This document shows positions 1 through 9,425 of a DNA stretch of 64,000 bases, piece after piece. The position numbers and the translations under genes were made by a program. The stretch is from assembly GCA_012270065.1 (NCBI GenBank), contig JAAXJB010000039.1:283591-347590 (forward strand), written 5' to 3'. The stretch is from Rubripirellula sp. Its GTDB lineage: Bacteria; Planctomycetota; Planctomycetia; Pirellulales; Pirellulaceae. A model generated the notes under the pieces. That model had not been told where the DNA came from. It saw only the letters and a program-made list of their open reading frames with translations, and searched no databases. The stretch's first letter is position 1. The number at the start of each line of letters is the position of its first letter.

Positions 1-395
1 AGTGCTGACTGGTAAGGGTGGAACGGCGCTCCATGGATCGTATGAATCACTGCTGGCACATTCATTTTCCATGCAACTTTGCGACCCAGCAGACCACCCT
101 TGGCACTATGCGTATGCACGACATCAGGGTTAAAACCCTTCAAGGCCATCCCAATTTCACGGTTTGCTAACCAATCCCACTTGGGATGGATATCCCGGCG
201 CAAGCTCGGCAACACCTTTACTGGCAACTCCCCTGCCCTGCCCTGACTCAAGAGATCACCTTCAGGCCCCAGAGCCGGTCCAGTGATCAACAACACGTCG
301 TCGCCATAGTCCCGCATGAGATCAAGGCAGTTCAGGAGTGTGTTTTCCTGTGCTCCACCAATGATCATTCGGGTAATAACGTGGGCGATCCGCAC
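1..395 (-). CDS. Glycosyltransferase family 4 protein, N-terminal part (runs off window)
   Basis: Read on the minus strand from a GTG at 393-395, the frame stays open to position 1 and encodes about 131 residues. The start reads VRIAHVITRMIIGGAQENTL, the usual beginning of a GT-B glycosyltransferase with a glycine-rich acceptor loop. Further on, DVVHTHSAKGGLLGR and HTIHGAPFH match the conserved N-terminal Rossmann half of GT4 enzymes. The nucleotide-sugar-binding C-terminal half lies outside the window. An in-frame TTG at 399-401 is an alternative start; AGGGA upstream fits the GTG better. Such enzymes add sugars to cell-surface glycans; donor and acceptor cannot be told from this part. Confidence 0.85.
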   Translation of the reverse strand, partial: MRIAHVITRMIIGGAQENTLLNCLDLMRDYGDDVLLITGPALGPEGDLLSQGRAGELPVKVLPSLRRDIHPKWDWLANREIGMALKGFNPDVVHTHSAKGGLLGRKVAWKMNVPAVIHTIHGAPFHPYQSA

Positions 396-553
396 TTGCA
401 AAATCCCTGATGGAGAAACTCGGTAGATCCAGTTCTATGACGCACCTGCAAAGTATCAACCCCTGCAAGACAGGGATCACTCAGGTAGCTCCACAGCATG
501 GTTGCCGGCGAGCTGAATAGCAATGTGAAAGCGGGGAAATGAAAGTCGTGGCC

Positions 554-587
554 AAAAAAAAGCGTTCTGCCAACATTGGCAGAACGC
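554..587 (-). terminator. Intrinsic terminator after fliA
   Basis: An inverted repeat of about 11 bp (GCGTTCTGCCA with TGGCAGAACGC) around a very short loop is followed on the minus strand by eight T (554-561). It lies about 30 bp past the fliA stop and closes the flhA-flhF-fliA transcription unit. Confidence 0.85.
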
Positions 588-619
588 AATGAAAATGGAC
601 CATTCAGTCATCTTGTCCG

Positions 620-1417
620 TCAAGTACCAAACTCAACTCTGCGATAACCCAATTGCTGTTGAAGCCGATTGACAATCGAGGTGTGCATCTGGCTGACACG
701 GGATTCGGAAAGATCAAGTGTTGCCCCAATCTCCTTCATGGTGAGCTCTTCATAATAGTACAGAATGATGATCAACCGCTCGTTCCGATTGAGCCCTTTT
801 GTAACCAGCCTCATCAAATCATTCTTCTGAACACGACGAGTCGGATCTTCACCTTTCTTGTCTTCAAGAATATCAATCTCGCGGACATCTTTGTAACTGT
901 CTGTTTCGTACCACTTTTTATTGAGAGACACGACACCCACCGCATTGGCGTCCGACTGCATCTTCTCAACTTCTTTCACAGGCATTTCCATCTGCTCGGA
1001 AATCTCGACAACGGTTGGTGCACGTCCAAGTTTCGTTTCGAGCGTTTTCTTTGCCACAGCAAGCTTACTCGCCTTGCTTCGAACAAGTCGCGGAACCCAG
1101 TCCATCGTCCTCAGTTCGTCAAGCATTGCCCCGCGAATACGGGGTACGCAGTAGGTTTCAAACTTTACACCACGTTCCATGTCGAACGCATCGATGGCAT
1201 CCATCAGTCCGAAAATCCCAGCGCTGATCAAGTCATCCAGCTCAACGCCATCGGGAAGGCGCTGCCAGATTCGCTCACCATTGTAGCGAACCAACGGCAT
1301 GTATCTTTCGACCAGGCGGTTGCGAAGCGGTTCGTAGTTTAATGAGTCCTTGTTGAGCTTCTTGAACTTGGTCCAGACTTGCAAGATCTCGTCGTCGGCT
1401 GTGGCTGTCGCTGCCAT
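620..1417 (-). CDS. fliA: RNA polymerase sigma factor FliA (sigma-28/WhiG family)
   Basis: The 265-residue protein has the layout of flagellar sigma factors. Region 2 covers roughly residues 25-95, with DDLISAGIFGLMDAIDAF and the promoter-melting stretch FETYCVPRIRGAMLDELR. Region 3 covers about 105-165. Region 4 is a C-terminal helix-turn-helix (LTMKEIGATLDLSESRVSQM). It directs RNA polymerase to late flagellar and motility promoters. The ATG has a strong GGAGG about six bases upstream. It is last in the flhA-flhF operon and followed by a terminator. No FlgM-like anti-sigma factor is visible in the window. Confidence 0.95.
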   Translation of the reverse strand: MAATATADDEILQVWTKFKKLNKDSLNYEPLRNRLVERYMPLVRYNGERIWQRLPDGVELDDLISAGIFGLMDAIDAFDMERGVKFETYCVPRIRGAMLDELRTMDWVPRLVRSKASKLAVAKKTLETKLGRAPTVVEISEQMEMPVKEVEKMQSDANAVGVVSLNKKWYETDSYKDVREIDILEDKKGEDPTRRVQKNDLMRLVTKGLNRNERLIIILYYYEELTMKEIGATLDLSESRVSQMHTSIVNRLQQQLGYRRVEFGT

Positions 1418-1463
1418 CCAATCCTCCGTGATAGTTATTAATACCGCAGCTTCTTGCCGCGAT

Positions 1464-1492
1464 GAATAATCGAGTCGCTGACCCGATTATTC
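1464..1492 (-). promoter_or_regulatory. Inverted repeat in the fliA leader
   Basis: A perfect 9-bp inverted repeat, GAATAATCG and CGATTATTC, with an 11-base loop lies 47-75 bases before the fliA start. There is no T-run, so it is not a terminator. It could be an operator or an mRNA hairpin; the function is inference. Confidence 0.3.
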
Positions 1493-1585
1493 CGTCATGT
1501 TTGCATTGAAGTTTCAGCAACATCCTTGTCACTGAGGCTCCGCCGCGTTCTGCTCTCCACGCTACCTTCAAGACATCTCTGTCAT

Positions 1586-1855
1586 TCAGTTACGCTTCGA
1601 ACCTTTCTCCATTGGGTTCGTGTGCTCCAGTCCCTCTCGGTACCATTCCACACGTTTGCGAAACGCCTGCTCAACTGCATCACGGACAAGGATGTCCGCG
1701 ATCCACCCAGCCACTGCACCGATGACAGCAAAAACTGCCAGGGCTGTAATTGCCTCCATAACAACGCGACTCGTGGGTTCACCGAGCACGACGCCGCGAA
1801 ATGCGACCAATGCCATTGCCAGTGCACCCAGTGAAGCTGCGAAGCTGCGGAACAA
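1586..1855 (-). CDS. Small membrane protein between flhF and fliA
   Basis: I do not recognise a family. The 89 residues contain two hydrophobic segments, about 4-22 (SFAASLGALAMALVAFRG) and 34-55 (EAITALAVFAVIGAVAGWIA). They are followed by a charged amphipathic tail (RKRVEWYREGLEH). The start is a TTG at 1853-1855; no ATG or GTG exists in the short open stretch upstream. It lies in the flagellar operon where many bacteria have flhG/fleN, but it has no P-loop and is not related to it. A role in membrane placement of the flagellar apparatus would be a guess from context. Confidence 0.6.
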   Translation of the reverse strand: MFRSFAASLGALAMALVAFRGVVLGEPTSRVVMEAITALAVFAVIGAVAGWIADILVRDAVEQAFRKRVEWYREGLEHTNPMEKGSKRN

Positions 1856-1976
1856 TGTTTCAACAGTGGTATGAGTTTCAAGCGAGTATGTTTCCTAAAT
1901 TAGGCAACCCGTTAATGAAAGATTACGCTCAAGTCGTTTTCTTTCGGCGCGAGCCGCTTCTGTTCTGGTTTCGGCA

Positions 1977-2006
1977 GACTGACGCACAGTGCGTTAGTCT
2001 TTTTTT
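1977..2006 (+). terminator. Plus-strand intrinsic terminator between minus-strand genes
   Basis: A 10-bp stem with one G-T wobble (GACTGACGCA with TGCGTTAGTC), a 3-base loop (CAG) and a run of T at 2000-2006 forms a good terminator on the plus strand. All neighbouring genes are on the minus strand, and on that strand no T-run follows the hairpin. It therefore implies a short plus-strand or antisense transcript; see findings. Confidence 0.6.
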
Positions 2007-2010
2007 GTCG

Positions 2011-3195
2011 TTATGCTGCATTTATCTGGGGAACTGAAACTTTTTGCGACAACAGTCGCGAGGTCAGCAACTCAGCTTCCGCCGAAGCGATGTCATCTGG
2101 CACCTGCTGGCCATTCGTGATGTAACTCAATGGCATTCCCAGCGTTTGATCGCTGTTGGAAAGCGTCGAGAGCACGCCAGCCGTGCACGGTGTCTCGTCC
2201 ATCTTGGTGAGTATCGCCGCCGTGGGACGCACCGGAGCAAACCCCTGAATCGCCAATTGCGTGGCTGAAGCGGAACTGGTTGCATTGAGCACAAGATGAG
2301 TTTCATCTGGCTGGGCACTTCTCAATAGTTCTACTAATTGATCAATCCGGGCATCGCTTTTAGGACTTCGGCCTGCCGTATCAATCAGGACAAGATCGAC
2401 ATCACCGAGTAGATCCAAGGCACGATGCATTTCATCAGGCTTTTCAACGACCTGCATTGGCAAATCCATGATTTCCGCATAAGCCTTGAGTTGCTGCACC
2501 GCTGCGATTCGGAACGTATCGATCGTCAACAAACCAACGCGACGTTTTGCTTCAATACGGAAACCGGCGGCCAATTTCGCGACTGTCGTGGTTTTACCAA
2601 CGCCAGTCGGTCCCACTAACGCAACAATACGGCGCTCACCTGGATGTGTCAAAATCGGGTTACCGACCCGGAGCTCTCGAGCAACGGTACGCTGCAGATG
2701 CTCCAGCCAAGGTGTTCCGGCAGCCATTGGCCCGCTGATTGCCTCACCCATACTTGCCGCGAAACTGACGGTTGTATTCAGCCAACGCACAGCGGTATTC
2801 AAGTCAACACCCGCGGAAAGCAGTTCCATCTGAAAGGCTTGCAACTGCAAGGGCAAATCGGAATCAGCAAGAGAAGAAGCATCTTTCACCGATAGCCCTG
2901 AATCCATCTCAAAAACAGAGTCTGTCTCGGACATGGGCCGACTTGCGTTCATCACAGTGCCGTCGGTGTCATCCTTCAATCCAGCGGTGACCTCGACATA
3001 AGTCCGCCCCAACCAACCCATCCAACCATCACGCACCTGACGAGTATGCAACACGGATGCCTCGGAACCCATCTGTTGACGGATCTGCTCCAAGGCCTCC
3101 TGCAAGTTTGCGGCTCGAAAAGTACGAATGTGCATGGAAGTTATGTTTTCTCTTACTTGATTTGAATCACGGGTATCCCAGAGTGCGCGACTCAT
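2011..3195 (-). CDS. flhF: Flagellar biosynthesis GTPase FlhF
   Basis: This SRP-type GTPase places or recruits the flagellar export apparatus at the membrane. The NG domain shows a P-loop GPTGVGKTT at about 195-203, DTFR at 226-229, the DTAG box at 272-275 and TKMDET near 340. The N-terminal part MHIRTFRAANLQEALEQIR is the conserved FlhF/FlhG-interaction segment. The frame begins at an ATG overlapping the flhA stop as ATGA (3192-3195), which supports coupled translation. The family's usual N-terminus instead corresponds to Met21 (ATG at 3133-3135), so the first 20 residues may not be translated. The usual partner FlhG is missing downstream. Confidence 0.93.
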   Translation of the reverse strand: MSRALWDTRDSNQVRENITSMHIRTFRAANLQEALEQIRQQMGSEASVLHTRQVRDGWMGWLGRTYVEVTAGLKDDTDGTVMNASRPMSETDSVFEMDSGLSVKDASSLADSDLPLQLQAFQMELLSAGVDLNTAVRWLNTTVSFAASMGEAISGPMAAGTPWLEHLQRTVARELRVGNPILTHPGERRIVALVGPTGVGKTTTVAKLAAGFRIEAKRRVGLLTIDTFRIAAVQQLKAYAEIMDLPMQVVEKPDEMHRALDLLGDVDLVLIDTAGRSPKSDARIDQLVELLRSAQPDETHLVLNATSSASATQLAIQGFAPVRPTAAILTKMDETPCTAGVLSTLSNSDQTLGMPLSYITNGQQVPDDIASAEAELLTSRLLSQKVSVPQINAA

Positions 3196-5258
3196 TGATC
3201 GCTAATCACACCATAGGATTCAATTTTTGTATCCTGAGTAATCTCGTTGTAGGACAGTACCTTGAGCCGGGGCATCGAAGCATTGGTGATCTGCCTCAAG
3301 CCTGGCCTGATCCGTGGACTGACCAGAACAACTGGTTGATGACCAGCTGTAACAAGCTTCTTAACGCCTTCTTGAATTTTCTCGCAAGTGAGGTCTACGG
3401 CAGAAGGACTCATTCGGACAAATAAACCTCTTTCCGTATGTTCAATACCTGCTGCAATGCGGTCCTCCATCGCCGGATCCAACGCAAGTACATGCAAACG
3501 CCCTTCCTCGTCGCGATACCGGGAGGAAATCGTACGCGCGAGACGATGTCGTACGTATTCGCACAGCCAAACTGGATCCTTCGTTCGCCCGGCAAAGTCA
3601 CCCAGCGTTTCCAAAATGATGCCCAGTTGACGAATCGGAATGTCCTCTTTCAATAACAAATGCAGCACCTGCTGAACTTCACTTACCTTCATGACACTTG
3701 GAATCAACTCGTCAACAACGGTTGGCGAAGCCTCTTTCAGCTCATCTATCAGGTGTTTTGTAGCATCCCGCGAAAGCAACTCGTCAGCATGCCGTTTCGA
3801 TATTTCCTGAAGATGAGTCGCCAAAACAGCCCCAGGTTCAACCGTCATGTAGCCATAAATTGCAGCTTGTTCGCGTCTCATAGGGTCGATCCAGACCGCT
3901 GGTTCGCCGAAGGTGGGATCACGAGTCGCTTGTCCCTCAATCACTCCAGTCGTGTGACCACTGTCGATCGCCAATAACTGATTTGGAAATAAAGTAGCCT
4001 TTGCAACCTGACTGCCCTCAATCCGAATTTCATAGTCAAGTTCCCCCAGTGTCATTTCATCTCGAACCCTGACTTTGGGAAGAATGATCCCGAGATCCGC
4101 AGCAACAGCATTTCTGACTCCCGTGATCCGCTGCATCAGATCTCCACCACGACTCGGATCCGCCAAACCCAGCAAACCCAAACCGATGGAAATCTCCATC
4201 GGGTCAATCGTAAGAAAATCCTCGACACGCTTTGGTGGCGGGGCTGCAGCCTCTGCCCTCTCAACTTCCGCCTGCTCCGCTTCAGCATCCTGTCGACGAA
4301 TGGTTTGACGATTCATGACAACGGCCAAACCAATGCACCCCAGACCGAGTGTAGCCATTGGTATTGCTGGCAAATTGGTCACAATCAAGAGAGCCAAAAA
4401 CGTACCTGCAACTGCCAAGGCCTTTGGATTTCCCAATAGCTGTTGCAGAAATTGAACGGGCAAGTTTGCTTTTTGAGCGCTGCGGGTGACCAGCAAGCCA
4501 GCTGCCAGTGAAATCAGCAATGCCGGAACCTGGCTGACCAATCCATCACCAATCGTCAATTTCGTGAATAGTGCCCCAGCCTCACTGAAGCTCATCCCAA
4601 ACTGCATGACACCAATGTACAAACCGCCAATCACATTCACGATGGTGATCACAATCCCGGCGATGGCATCCCCACGAACAAACTTGCTGGCACCATCCAT
4701 GGCTCCATAGAAATCTGCCTGGGAGCTGATTTCCTGGCGTCGCCTTTGTGCTTCTTTCTCGTCGATTAATCCTGCATTGAGGTCGGCATCAATCGCCATT
4801 TGCCGCCCTGGCATGCCATCCAGAGCAAACCGTGCAGCCACCTCGCTAATTCGCGTTGCACCTTTGGTGATGACAATGAACTGTATCAACACAATGATCA
4901 CAAAAATGATCAAGCCGACTTCAATCCGATCACCTGTAACGAATTCACCAAAACTCTTGATCACGCCACCAGCGGCTCCCATTCCCATCGAATCAGCGCC
5001 GGTCAAAATCAATCGAGTGGTAGCAACATTCAAAACAAGCCGAGCCAAAGTTGTTGCTAGCAATAACGATGGGAAGATGCTGAATTCCAGGGGAGTCGCC
5101 ACATAAACCGTCGTCAGTAGGACGATCACCCCCACGGTGATGTTTGCTGCCAGCAGCATGTCCATCAACATGGGTGGCAGAGGAACAAGGATCACCACCA
5201 AGCAGCCAATGATGCCGAGTGGCAGCACCAGATCCCGATAGCGCATCAGCAGTTGCAT
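3192..5258 (-). CDS. flhA: Flagellar type III export protein FlhA
   Basis: About 688 residues. The N-terminal half is a multi-span export-gate membrane domain, starting LPLGIIGCLVVILVPLPP. It contains the signature segment MPGRQMAIDADLNAGLIDE of the FHIPEP family. The C-terminal half is a soluble substrate-docking domain (FLTIDPMEISIGLGLLGLAD onward). FlhA forms the nonameric ring of the flagellar export gate. The start at 5256-5258 has GAGGA eight bases upstream. An in-frame ATG ten codons earlier (5286-5288) is possible but less well spaced. It heads the flhA-flhF-small protein-fliA operon. Confidence 0.95.
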   Translation of the reverse strand: MQLLMRYRDLVLPLGIIGCLVVILVPLPPMLMDMLLAANITVGVIVLLTTVYVATPLEFSIFPSLLLATTLARLVLNVATTRLILTGADSMGMGAAGGVIKSFGEFVTGDRIEVGLIIFVIIVLIQFIVITKGATRISEVAARFALDGMPGRQMAIDADLNAGLIDEKEAQRRRQEISSQADFYGAMDGASKFVRGDAIAGIVITIVNVIGGLYIGVMQFGMSFSEAGALFTKLTIGDGLVSQVPALLISLAAGLLVTRSAQKANLPVQFLQQLLGNPKALAVAGTFLALLIVTNLPAIPMATLGLGCIGLAVVMNRQTIRRQDAEAEQAEVERAEAAAPPPKRVEDFLTIDPMEISIGLGLLGLADPSRGGDLMQRITGVRNAVAADLGIILPKVRVRDEMTLGELDYEIRIEGSQVAKATLFPNQLLAIDSGHTTGVIEGQATRDPTFGEPAVWIDPMRREQAAIYGYMTVEPGAVLATHLQEISKRHADELLSRDATKHLIDELKEASPTVVDELIPSVMKVSEVQQVLHLLLKEDIPIRQLGIILETLGDFAGRTKDPVWLCEYVRHRLARTISSRYRDEEGRLHVLALDPAMEDRIAAGIEHTERGLFVRMSPSAVDLTCEKIQEGVKKLVTAGHQPVVLVSPRIRPGLRQITNASMPRLKVLSYNEITQDTKIESYGVISDQ

Positions 5259-5288
5259 GTGGAAATTCCTCGCCCTTGTCGTACGCAT

Positions 5289-5628
5289 AACCTCTTTATG
5301 CGTGGCATTGGGACACTACTGGAATTTGCCGTCAGAGGTCCAGAGAGGAAGCAAACTTGGGGTGCGAAGTTTCACAGCGAGTTTCACTGTTCTCATGCGC
5401 TTGAAATCACTGCCTTTTTTCGATTTCAAACGTTGACCGGCAATCAACCCGGCAGGCAATAATCGTGCTCCGATTAAGACTTGCACGTCCCCTGTAAGAA
5501 CGAATCACGTTTGCAGCTCGCACCAACAAGTCTGTCAGCACATCAAAGCAAACGACAGAGAGAGAGAGCATTCCATCGAAAATCCACAAGTTGATCGACA
5601 ATGCGTCAATCGTTCCGCACTGCTTACG
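5289..5628. other. Intergenic region upstream of flhA
   Basis: About 340 bases between the sulfatase stop and flhA, both on the minus strand. It should hold the flhA promoter and leader. I see a short GA-repeat (around 5559-5570) but no convincing gene, terminator or promoter boxes. Confidence 0.4.
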
Positions 5629-7119
5629 TCACTGATCAGGAGTCGCGGAAAGACACATTTTCAAGGAATTCGCGATCGCTGGATGTTTCAGGTAGTGATC
5701 GCCTCGCGCAATTCCATATTGCTGCAGGGCTCTGGCGAGACGCTTTGTCACTTCATCGCTGCCAGGCCGGCGGTAAAAGTTCAGCAGTTCGTCCGGATCC
5801 TGTTCTGCGTCAAACAACCAGGGCCGATCATTCACGGAAAGCACAAGTTTATAGCGTTCGTCAATCGCGCAGACCCACTGGGGATTGGTACCTGAATTGC
5901 GTAAGAAGGTGACTTGACCGCCCTTCCCTCCTCCACCACTGGCAAACTGTTCCGTCAAATTCCTTCCCTCGAAATCATGATTCGTTTTGATATCCGCTAA
6001 CCCGAGGATTGTTGGTGTCACATCCACCGTGCCCATTGGCTGTTTGTAGGTTTGTCCTGCCGCAACACGTTCGGGAAAACGAATCAGCATTGGGACACGC
6101 GCGGAACCCTCATACGGATTCCCCTTGTTCAATCGATCATGCTCATAGCAAAGATCTCCGTGATCAGATGTCATCATGATGATCGTGGAATCGAGTTTGC
6201 CGCTTTTATCCAATGCTGTCAAAATCCGCCCAAGATTATCGTCAATGCACTTCACCATCCCAAAGTACTGACTCATTTGCGTCCCGCGGAAAACGGGATG
6301 CTTCTTCTCATTCCCCAACCATTTGGGCACCGGAAAATCCTTGCGTCCATAGGTTCGCGGTGGCAGAAACCGAAGGTGGTTGTACATTCGATCATACGGA
6401 GCCCTCACTGTATTTGGTCCATGAGGATCGGGATAACTCACGACGGTCAGGAACGGCTGTTCTGCCGACTCTCGTATCGTTTCAATCGTCCGATCGGTCA
6501 GGAAGTCTGTTGAGAATGACTTTTCATCAGCATCTGCGACCCCATAATCGGGTTGCCCAGACTTGTTACGAGAATCAACTCTGGCACCGCTGGCGGTTTG
6601 GGCAAATTTCTTCCAGTGCCCTCGATTGAACATGTACGTCTTGTTCTGGAATCCACCATCAATCTCAGGAGCCCACTCCGGTTTTCCCCCACCACCCAGA
6701 TGCCACTTTCCCACAAAACTTGTTCGATAACCGCGTTTCGCGAGAATTTTGGCGAGTGTTGGAATATCACTGCGCAGCTTTTCATTGTTCGTTGGCACCC
6801 CTGTGTTCTGGGGATACAAACCTGTAATCATTGCTGCACGGCAGGGAGAACATACAGGCGCGGTCGCATACGCTCTGGTGCACAAAACGCCCTCCCGAGC
6901 CAAGCGATCAAGATGTGGTGTTTCAACGATACAACCCGGTCCCCACATTTCTCCCTGCTCACGCGGCAAAGTGCTTCGATAGCAACCCAGTGTCCGAAAA
7001 TTATGCTCATCCGTGATAATCAACAGAACATTCGGAGCTTCGTTGGAACCGAGTGCGGGATTAAGCCCACTGCCTGCCATAGAACACAGAACGCCGACGA
7101 GTATAAAAAATAGTTTCAT
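5629..7119 (-). CDS. Secreted sulfatase (arylsulfatase family)
   Basis: The 496 residues start with a signal peptide (MKLFFILVGVLCSMAGSG). The sulfatase fold begins with the metal site NVLLIITDEHNFRTLGCY. The activation motif is C90-S-P-C-R94, with Cys90 the residue converted to formylglycine and Arg94 conserved. Downstream are the second metal-binding stretch TSDHGDLCYEHD and the FVGKWHLGG segment. It hydrolyses sulfate esters, probably on algal or other sulfated polysaccharides, outside the cytoplasm; the substrate is not deducible. The nearest SUMF1-type protein (16294-17472) lacks catalytic cysteines and is unlikely to be its activator. Confidence 0.93.
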   Translation of the reverse strand: MKLFFILVGVLCSMAGSGLNPALGSNEAPNVLLIITDEHNFRTLGCYRSTLPREQGEMWGPGCIVETPHLDRLAREGVLCTRAYATAPVCSPCRAAMITGLYPQNTGVPTNNEKLRSDIPTLAKILAKRGYRTSFVGKWHLGGGGKPEWAPEIDGGFQNKTYMFNRGHWKKFAQTASGARVDSRNKSGQPDYGVADADEKSFSTDFLTDRTIETIRESAEQPFLTVVSYPDPHGPNTVRAPYDRMYNHLRFLPPRTYGRKDFPVPKWLGNEKKHPVFRGTQMSQYFGMVKCIDDNLGRILTALDKSGKLDSTIIMMTSDHGDLCYEHDRLNKGNPYEGSARVPMLIRFPERVAAGQTYKQPMGTVDVTPTILGLADIKTNHDFEGRNLTEQFASGGGGKGGQVTFLRNSGTNPQWVCAIDERYKLVLSVNDRPWLFDAEQDPDELLNFYRRPGSDEVTKRLARALQQYGIARGDHYLKHPAIANSLKMCLSATPDQ

Positions 7120-7218
7120 GAAGTTCTCGACTCTGAAAATTTAAATGCCACAACTGCCTGAAGTGAGAATCATGGATACTGAAGGAGATGATCTCTTGCC
7201 AAGCAAAACAACCATTAC

Positions 7219-8040
7219 CTAATTCAAGCACCAGGAAATTGCGTTGACCAGCAATAGCGGAAGAACATCTCCCTTGAAATCTTCGGTGTTACCAAGTGAC
7301 GTGTAAAAGGATTTTCCTCCATCTGCACGCCTGAAAGTCCACGCGACCGGCTCCGATGCGTGCCCTTTTACCCGTCCGCGCATCAATACTTCTGTCTTTG
7401 CCAATAACGGTGAGACTCGGTAAAGAGAACTGGATGACAAATAACGACGACTGGAGTTGATCCCTTTCATGATGGGATGATTCGAGCCGGTTTCAACGGC
7501 ACTCAACTCTACTTGAAGATCGTTACCATGATGGTTGGTGTAATTCCCACCAAAGACCATCTGGTCAAAATCCTGCCAGACCGCCCTGCCCTCCGGCGGC
7601 TGTCGATTACGCAGCGAAAAGGCATGACTTGCAGTGCGAATCCCGATGACCGGTTTACCAGAAGCAACGAACTTGCGAATCTGATCCAACTGTTCATCAG
7701 GTAAAGTCCGCCTTCGTACGCTTACCAACAGCAGATCGGCATTCTGAAGGCATTCAAGTCCAACCAGGCTGTTACGATCATCAGGGTCCTCCGCCACGAT
7801 CGTGGCCCGACAGGTCTTGTCATGCTCCTGCGCAAATTCCTTCAAAGAGCGCATCGTGGCGTACTCTCGCTCGGCGACGAGCATTACCACATGAGGCCGC
7901 TTGGAATCCTCGTCCAAAACACCCTGGTCAGCCATCAGACAATTTGGCAACTGCGTCAGGCAAAGGACGCAAATCAACGATCGGAGACAGAACATCAAAA
8001 TCGCACCATTCACTTGGAGAAACCGGAAACGAAACTCCAT
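7219..8040 (-). CDS. Secreted ThuA-like domain protein
   Basis: After a hydrophobic leader (FCLRSLICVLCLTQLPNCLM) comes a class I glutamine amidotransferase-like fold of the ThuA type: HVVMLVAEREYATMRSLKEF, then DLLLVSVRRRTLPDEQLDQI and GKPVIGIRTASHAF. The nucleophile position of true amidotransferases is not conserved (GIRTAS). The end WTFRRADGGKSFYTSLGN is typical of ThuA proteins. These proteins are abundant in planctomycetes and are linked to sugar metabolism, but no reaction is firmly known. The chosen ATG (8038-8040) has CAGG upstream; the frame is open to 8085 and another ATG lies at 7993-7995. Confidence 0.8.
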   Translation of the reverse strand: MEFRFRFLQVNGAILMFCLRSLICVLCLTQLPNCLMADQGVLDEDSKRPHVVMLVAEREYATMRSLKEFAQEHDKTCRATIVAEDPDDRNSLVGLECLQNADLLLVSVRRRTLPDEQLDQIRKFVASGKPVIGIRTASHAFSLRNRQPPEGRAVWQDFDQMVFGGNYTNHHGNDLQVELSAVETGSNHPIMKGINSSRRYLSSSSLYRVSPLLAKTEVLMRGRVKGHASEPVAWTFRRADGGKSFYTSLGNTEDFKGDVLPLLLVNAISWCLN

Positions 8041-8180
8041 GATAGCCTGAATGCAGCGGTGGGCGTTGTGCAACATGAAACCCAATTATCAATTTGAGCA
8101 TTTCTGCTGGACAGGCTCAGTAACTTTCGAGCTTCCACCTCTTTCTCGCGAAAACGCTCAACCTGGGTCGCGTACCAGGG

Positions 8181-9359
8181 CTACGCACCCTTTGCAGGTA
8201 AATGCCGCAGGGCGAGCACGCCTTCGATCCCACGAATCGATTCGAGTGTTGCCTCGCTGATGTCATCATCAAGATCAATGATGGTATAAGCGATGTCACC
8301 ACGTGACTTGTTCAAGAGGTCAGCAATGTTCAATTCAGACTCAGCAAGGATGGTGGAAATCTGACCAACCATGTTTGGAACATTGGCGTTGGCAATCGTA
8401 ATTCGGCTTCCTCCATTTCGCGGCATAAAGGCCTCTGGGAAATTGACAGAGTTCCTGACCGTCCCATCTTCCAAGAACTCACGTACGCTGTCTGCCACCA
8501 TCACGGCACAATTTTCTTCTGCTTCAGCGGTAGATGCCCCCAGATGAGGGAACGAAATCACTTTCGGATGTTGCAACAAGGCACCGGTTGGAAAGTCAAT
8601 CACATAAGAATGCAACTGCCCACTATCGAGTGCAGCCAGAACCGCTTCATCATCGCAGATCCCGCCACGTGCAAGATTAATAAGCACGCCGCCCTTTGGC
8701 ATCATCGCAAGCCGTTCGGCACTTGCCAGACCACGCGTCGCATCCAGCAGTGGAACATGAACAGAAATTGCATCGCATTGGCTGAAAAGATGGTCGATAC
8801 TCACAGCCTCTTCAACTCCACTTGAAAGCTGCCAAGCACTCTGAACGGAAATCAGTGGATCGTAGCCAACCACTTTCATACCGAGCGAGAGCGCTGCATT
8901 TGCAACACGAAGACCGATGGCTCCGAGACCAATCACACCGAGGGTCTTGGAAGGCAGCTCGGAACCAACAAAATTCTTCTTGCCTGATTCCACGGCAGTA
9001 GAAATTTCAGCATCAGTTCCCTCGAGACCATCTGCGAATTTCATTGCTCCAGAAATATTGCGTGAAGCCATCAGTAGCCCCGCAAGAACCAACTCTTTCA
9101 CGGCGTTCGCATTGGCGCCAGGAGCGTTGAATACGGGCACTCCCTGCTGTGTCATTTTGTCGACCGGGATGTTGTTTACTCCTGCACCGGCCCGCCCAAT
9201 CGCAGCGACACTGGCTGGAATATCCATGTCGTGCATCTTGTATGATCGCAACAGGACTGCATCCGGATGGCTTACTTCAGATGCAACTTCATAACTCTCA
9301 CGCGGCAATCGTTGCAGCCCTTTGACGGAAATATTATTCAAAGTGAGAATTTTATACAT
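8181..9359 (-). CDS. serA: D-3-phosphoglycerate dehydrogenase
   Basis: The 392 residues have the order of a short SerA: catalytic domain, NAD-binding Rossmann domain (GVIGLGAIGLRVANAA), the active-site segments INLARGGICDD and SFPHLGAST, and a C-terminal ACT domain from about 325 (NVPNMVGQISTILAES). It oxidises 3-phosphoglycerate to 3-phosphohydroxypyruvate, the first step of serine synthesis. The ACT domain usually allows serine feedback. It lies about 65 bases after serC on the same strand, so the two consecutive pathway enzymes are probably one operon. Confidence 0.95.
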   Translation of the reverse strand: MYKILTLNNISVKGLQRLPRESYEVASEVSHPDAVLLRSYKMHDMDIPASVAAIGRAGAGVNNIPVDKMTQQGVPVFNAPGANANAVKELVLAGLLMASRNISGAMKFADGLEGTDAEISTAVESGKKNFVGSELPSKTLGVIGLGAIGLRVANAALSLGMKVVGYDPLISVQSAWQLSSGVEEAVSIDHLFSQCDAISVHVPLLDATRGLASAERLAMMPKGGVLINLARGGICDDEAVLAALDSGQLHSYVIDFPTGALLQHPKVISFPHLGASTAEAEENCAVMVADSVREFLEDGTVRNSVNFPEAFMPRNGGSRITIANANVPNMVGQISTILAESELNIADLLNKSRGDIAYTIIDLDDDISEATLESIRGIEGVLALRHLPAKGA

Positions 9360-9425
9360 GGGACGATTGGCTACTTATGCTTGTTGGTAAGAGTCGGGAA
9401 CAGAATTAAAAAGAAGGAAACGTGA

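Noticed and set aside
653..1342. 229-codon plus-strand frame antisense to fliA
   Set aside because: Shadow of a well-supported sigma factor gene.
5407..5601. 64-codon minus-strand frame upstream of flhA
   Set aside because: No domain and no ribosome site; probably leader or promoter DNA.
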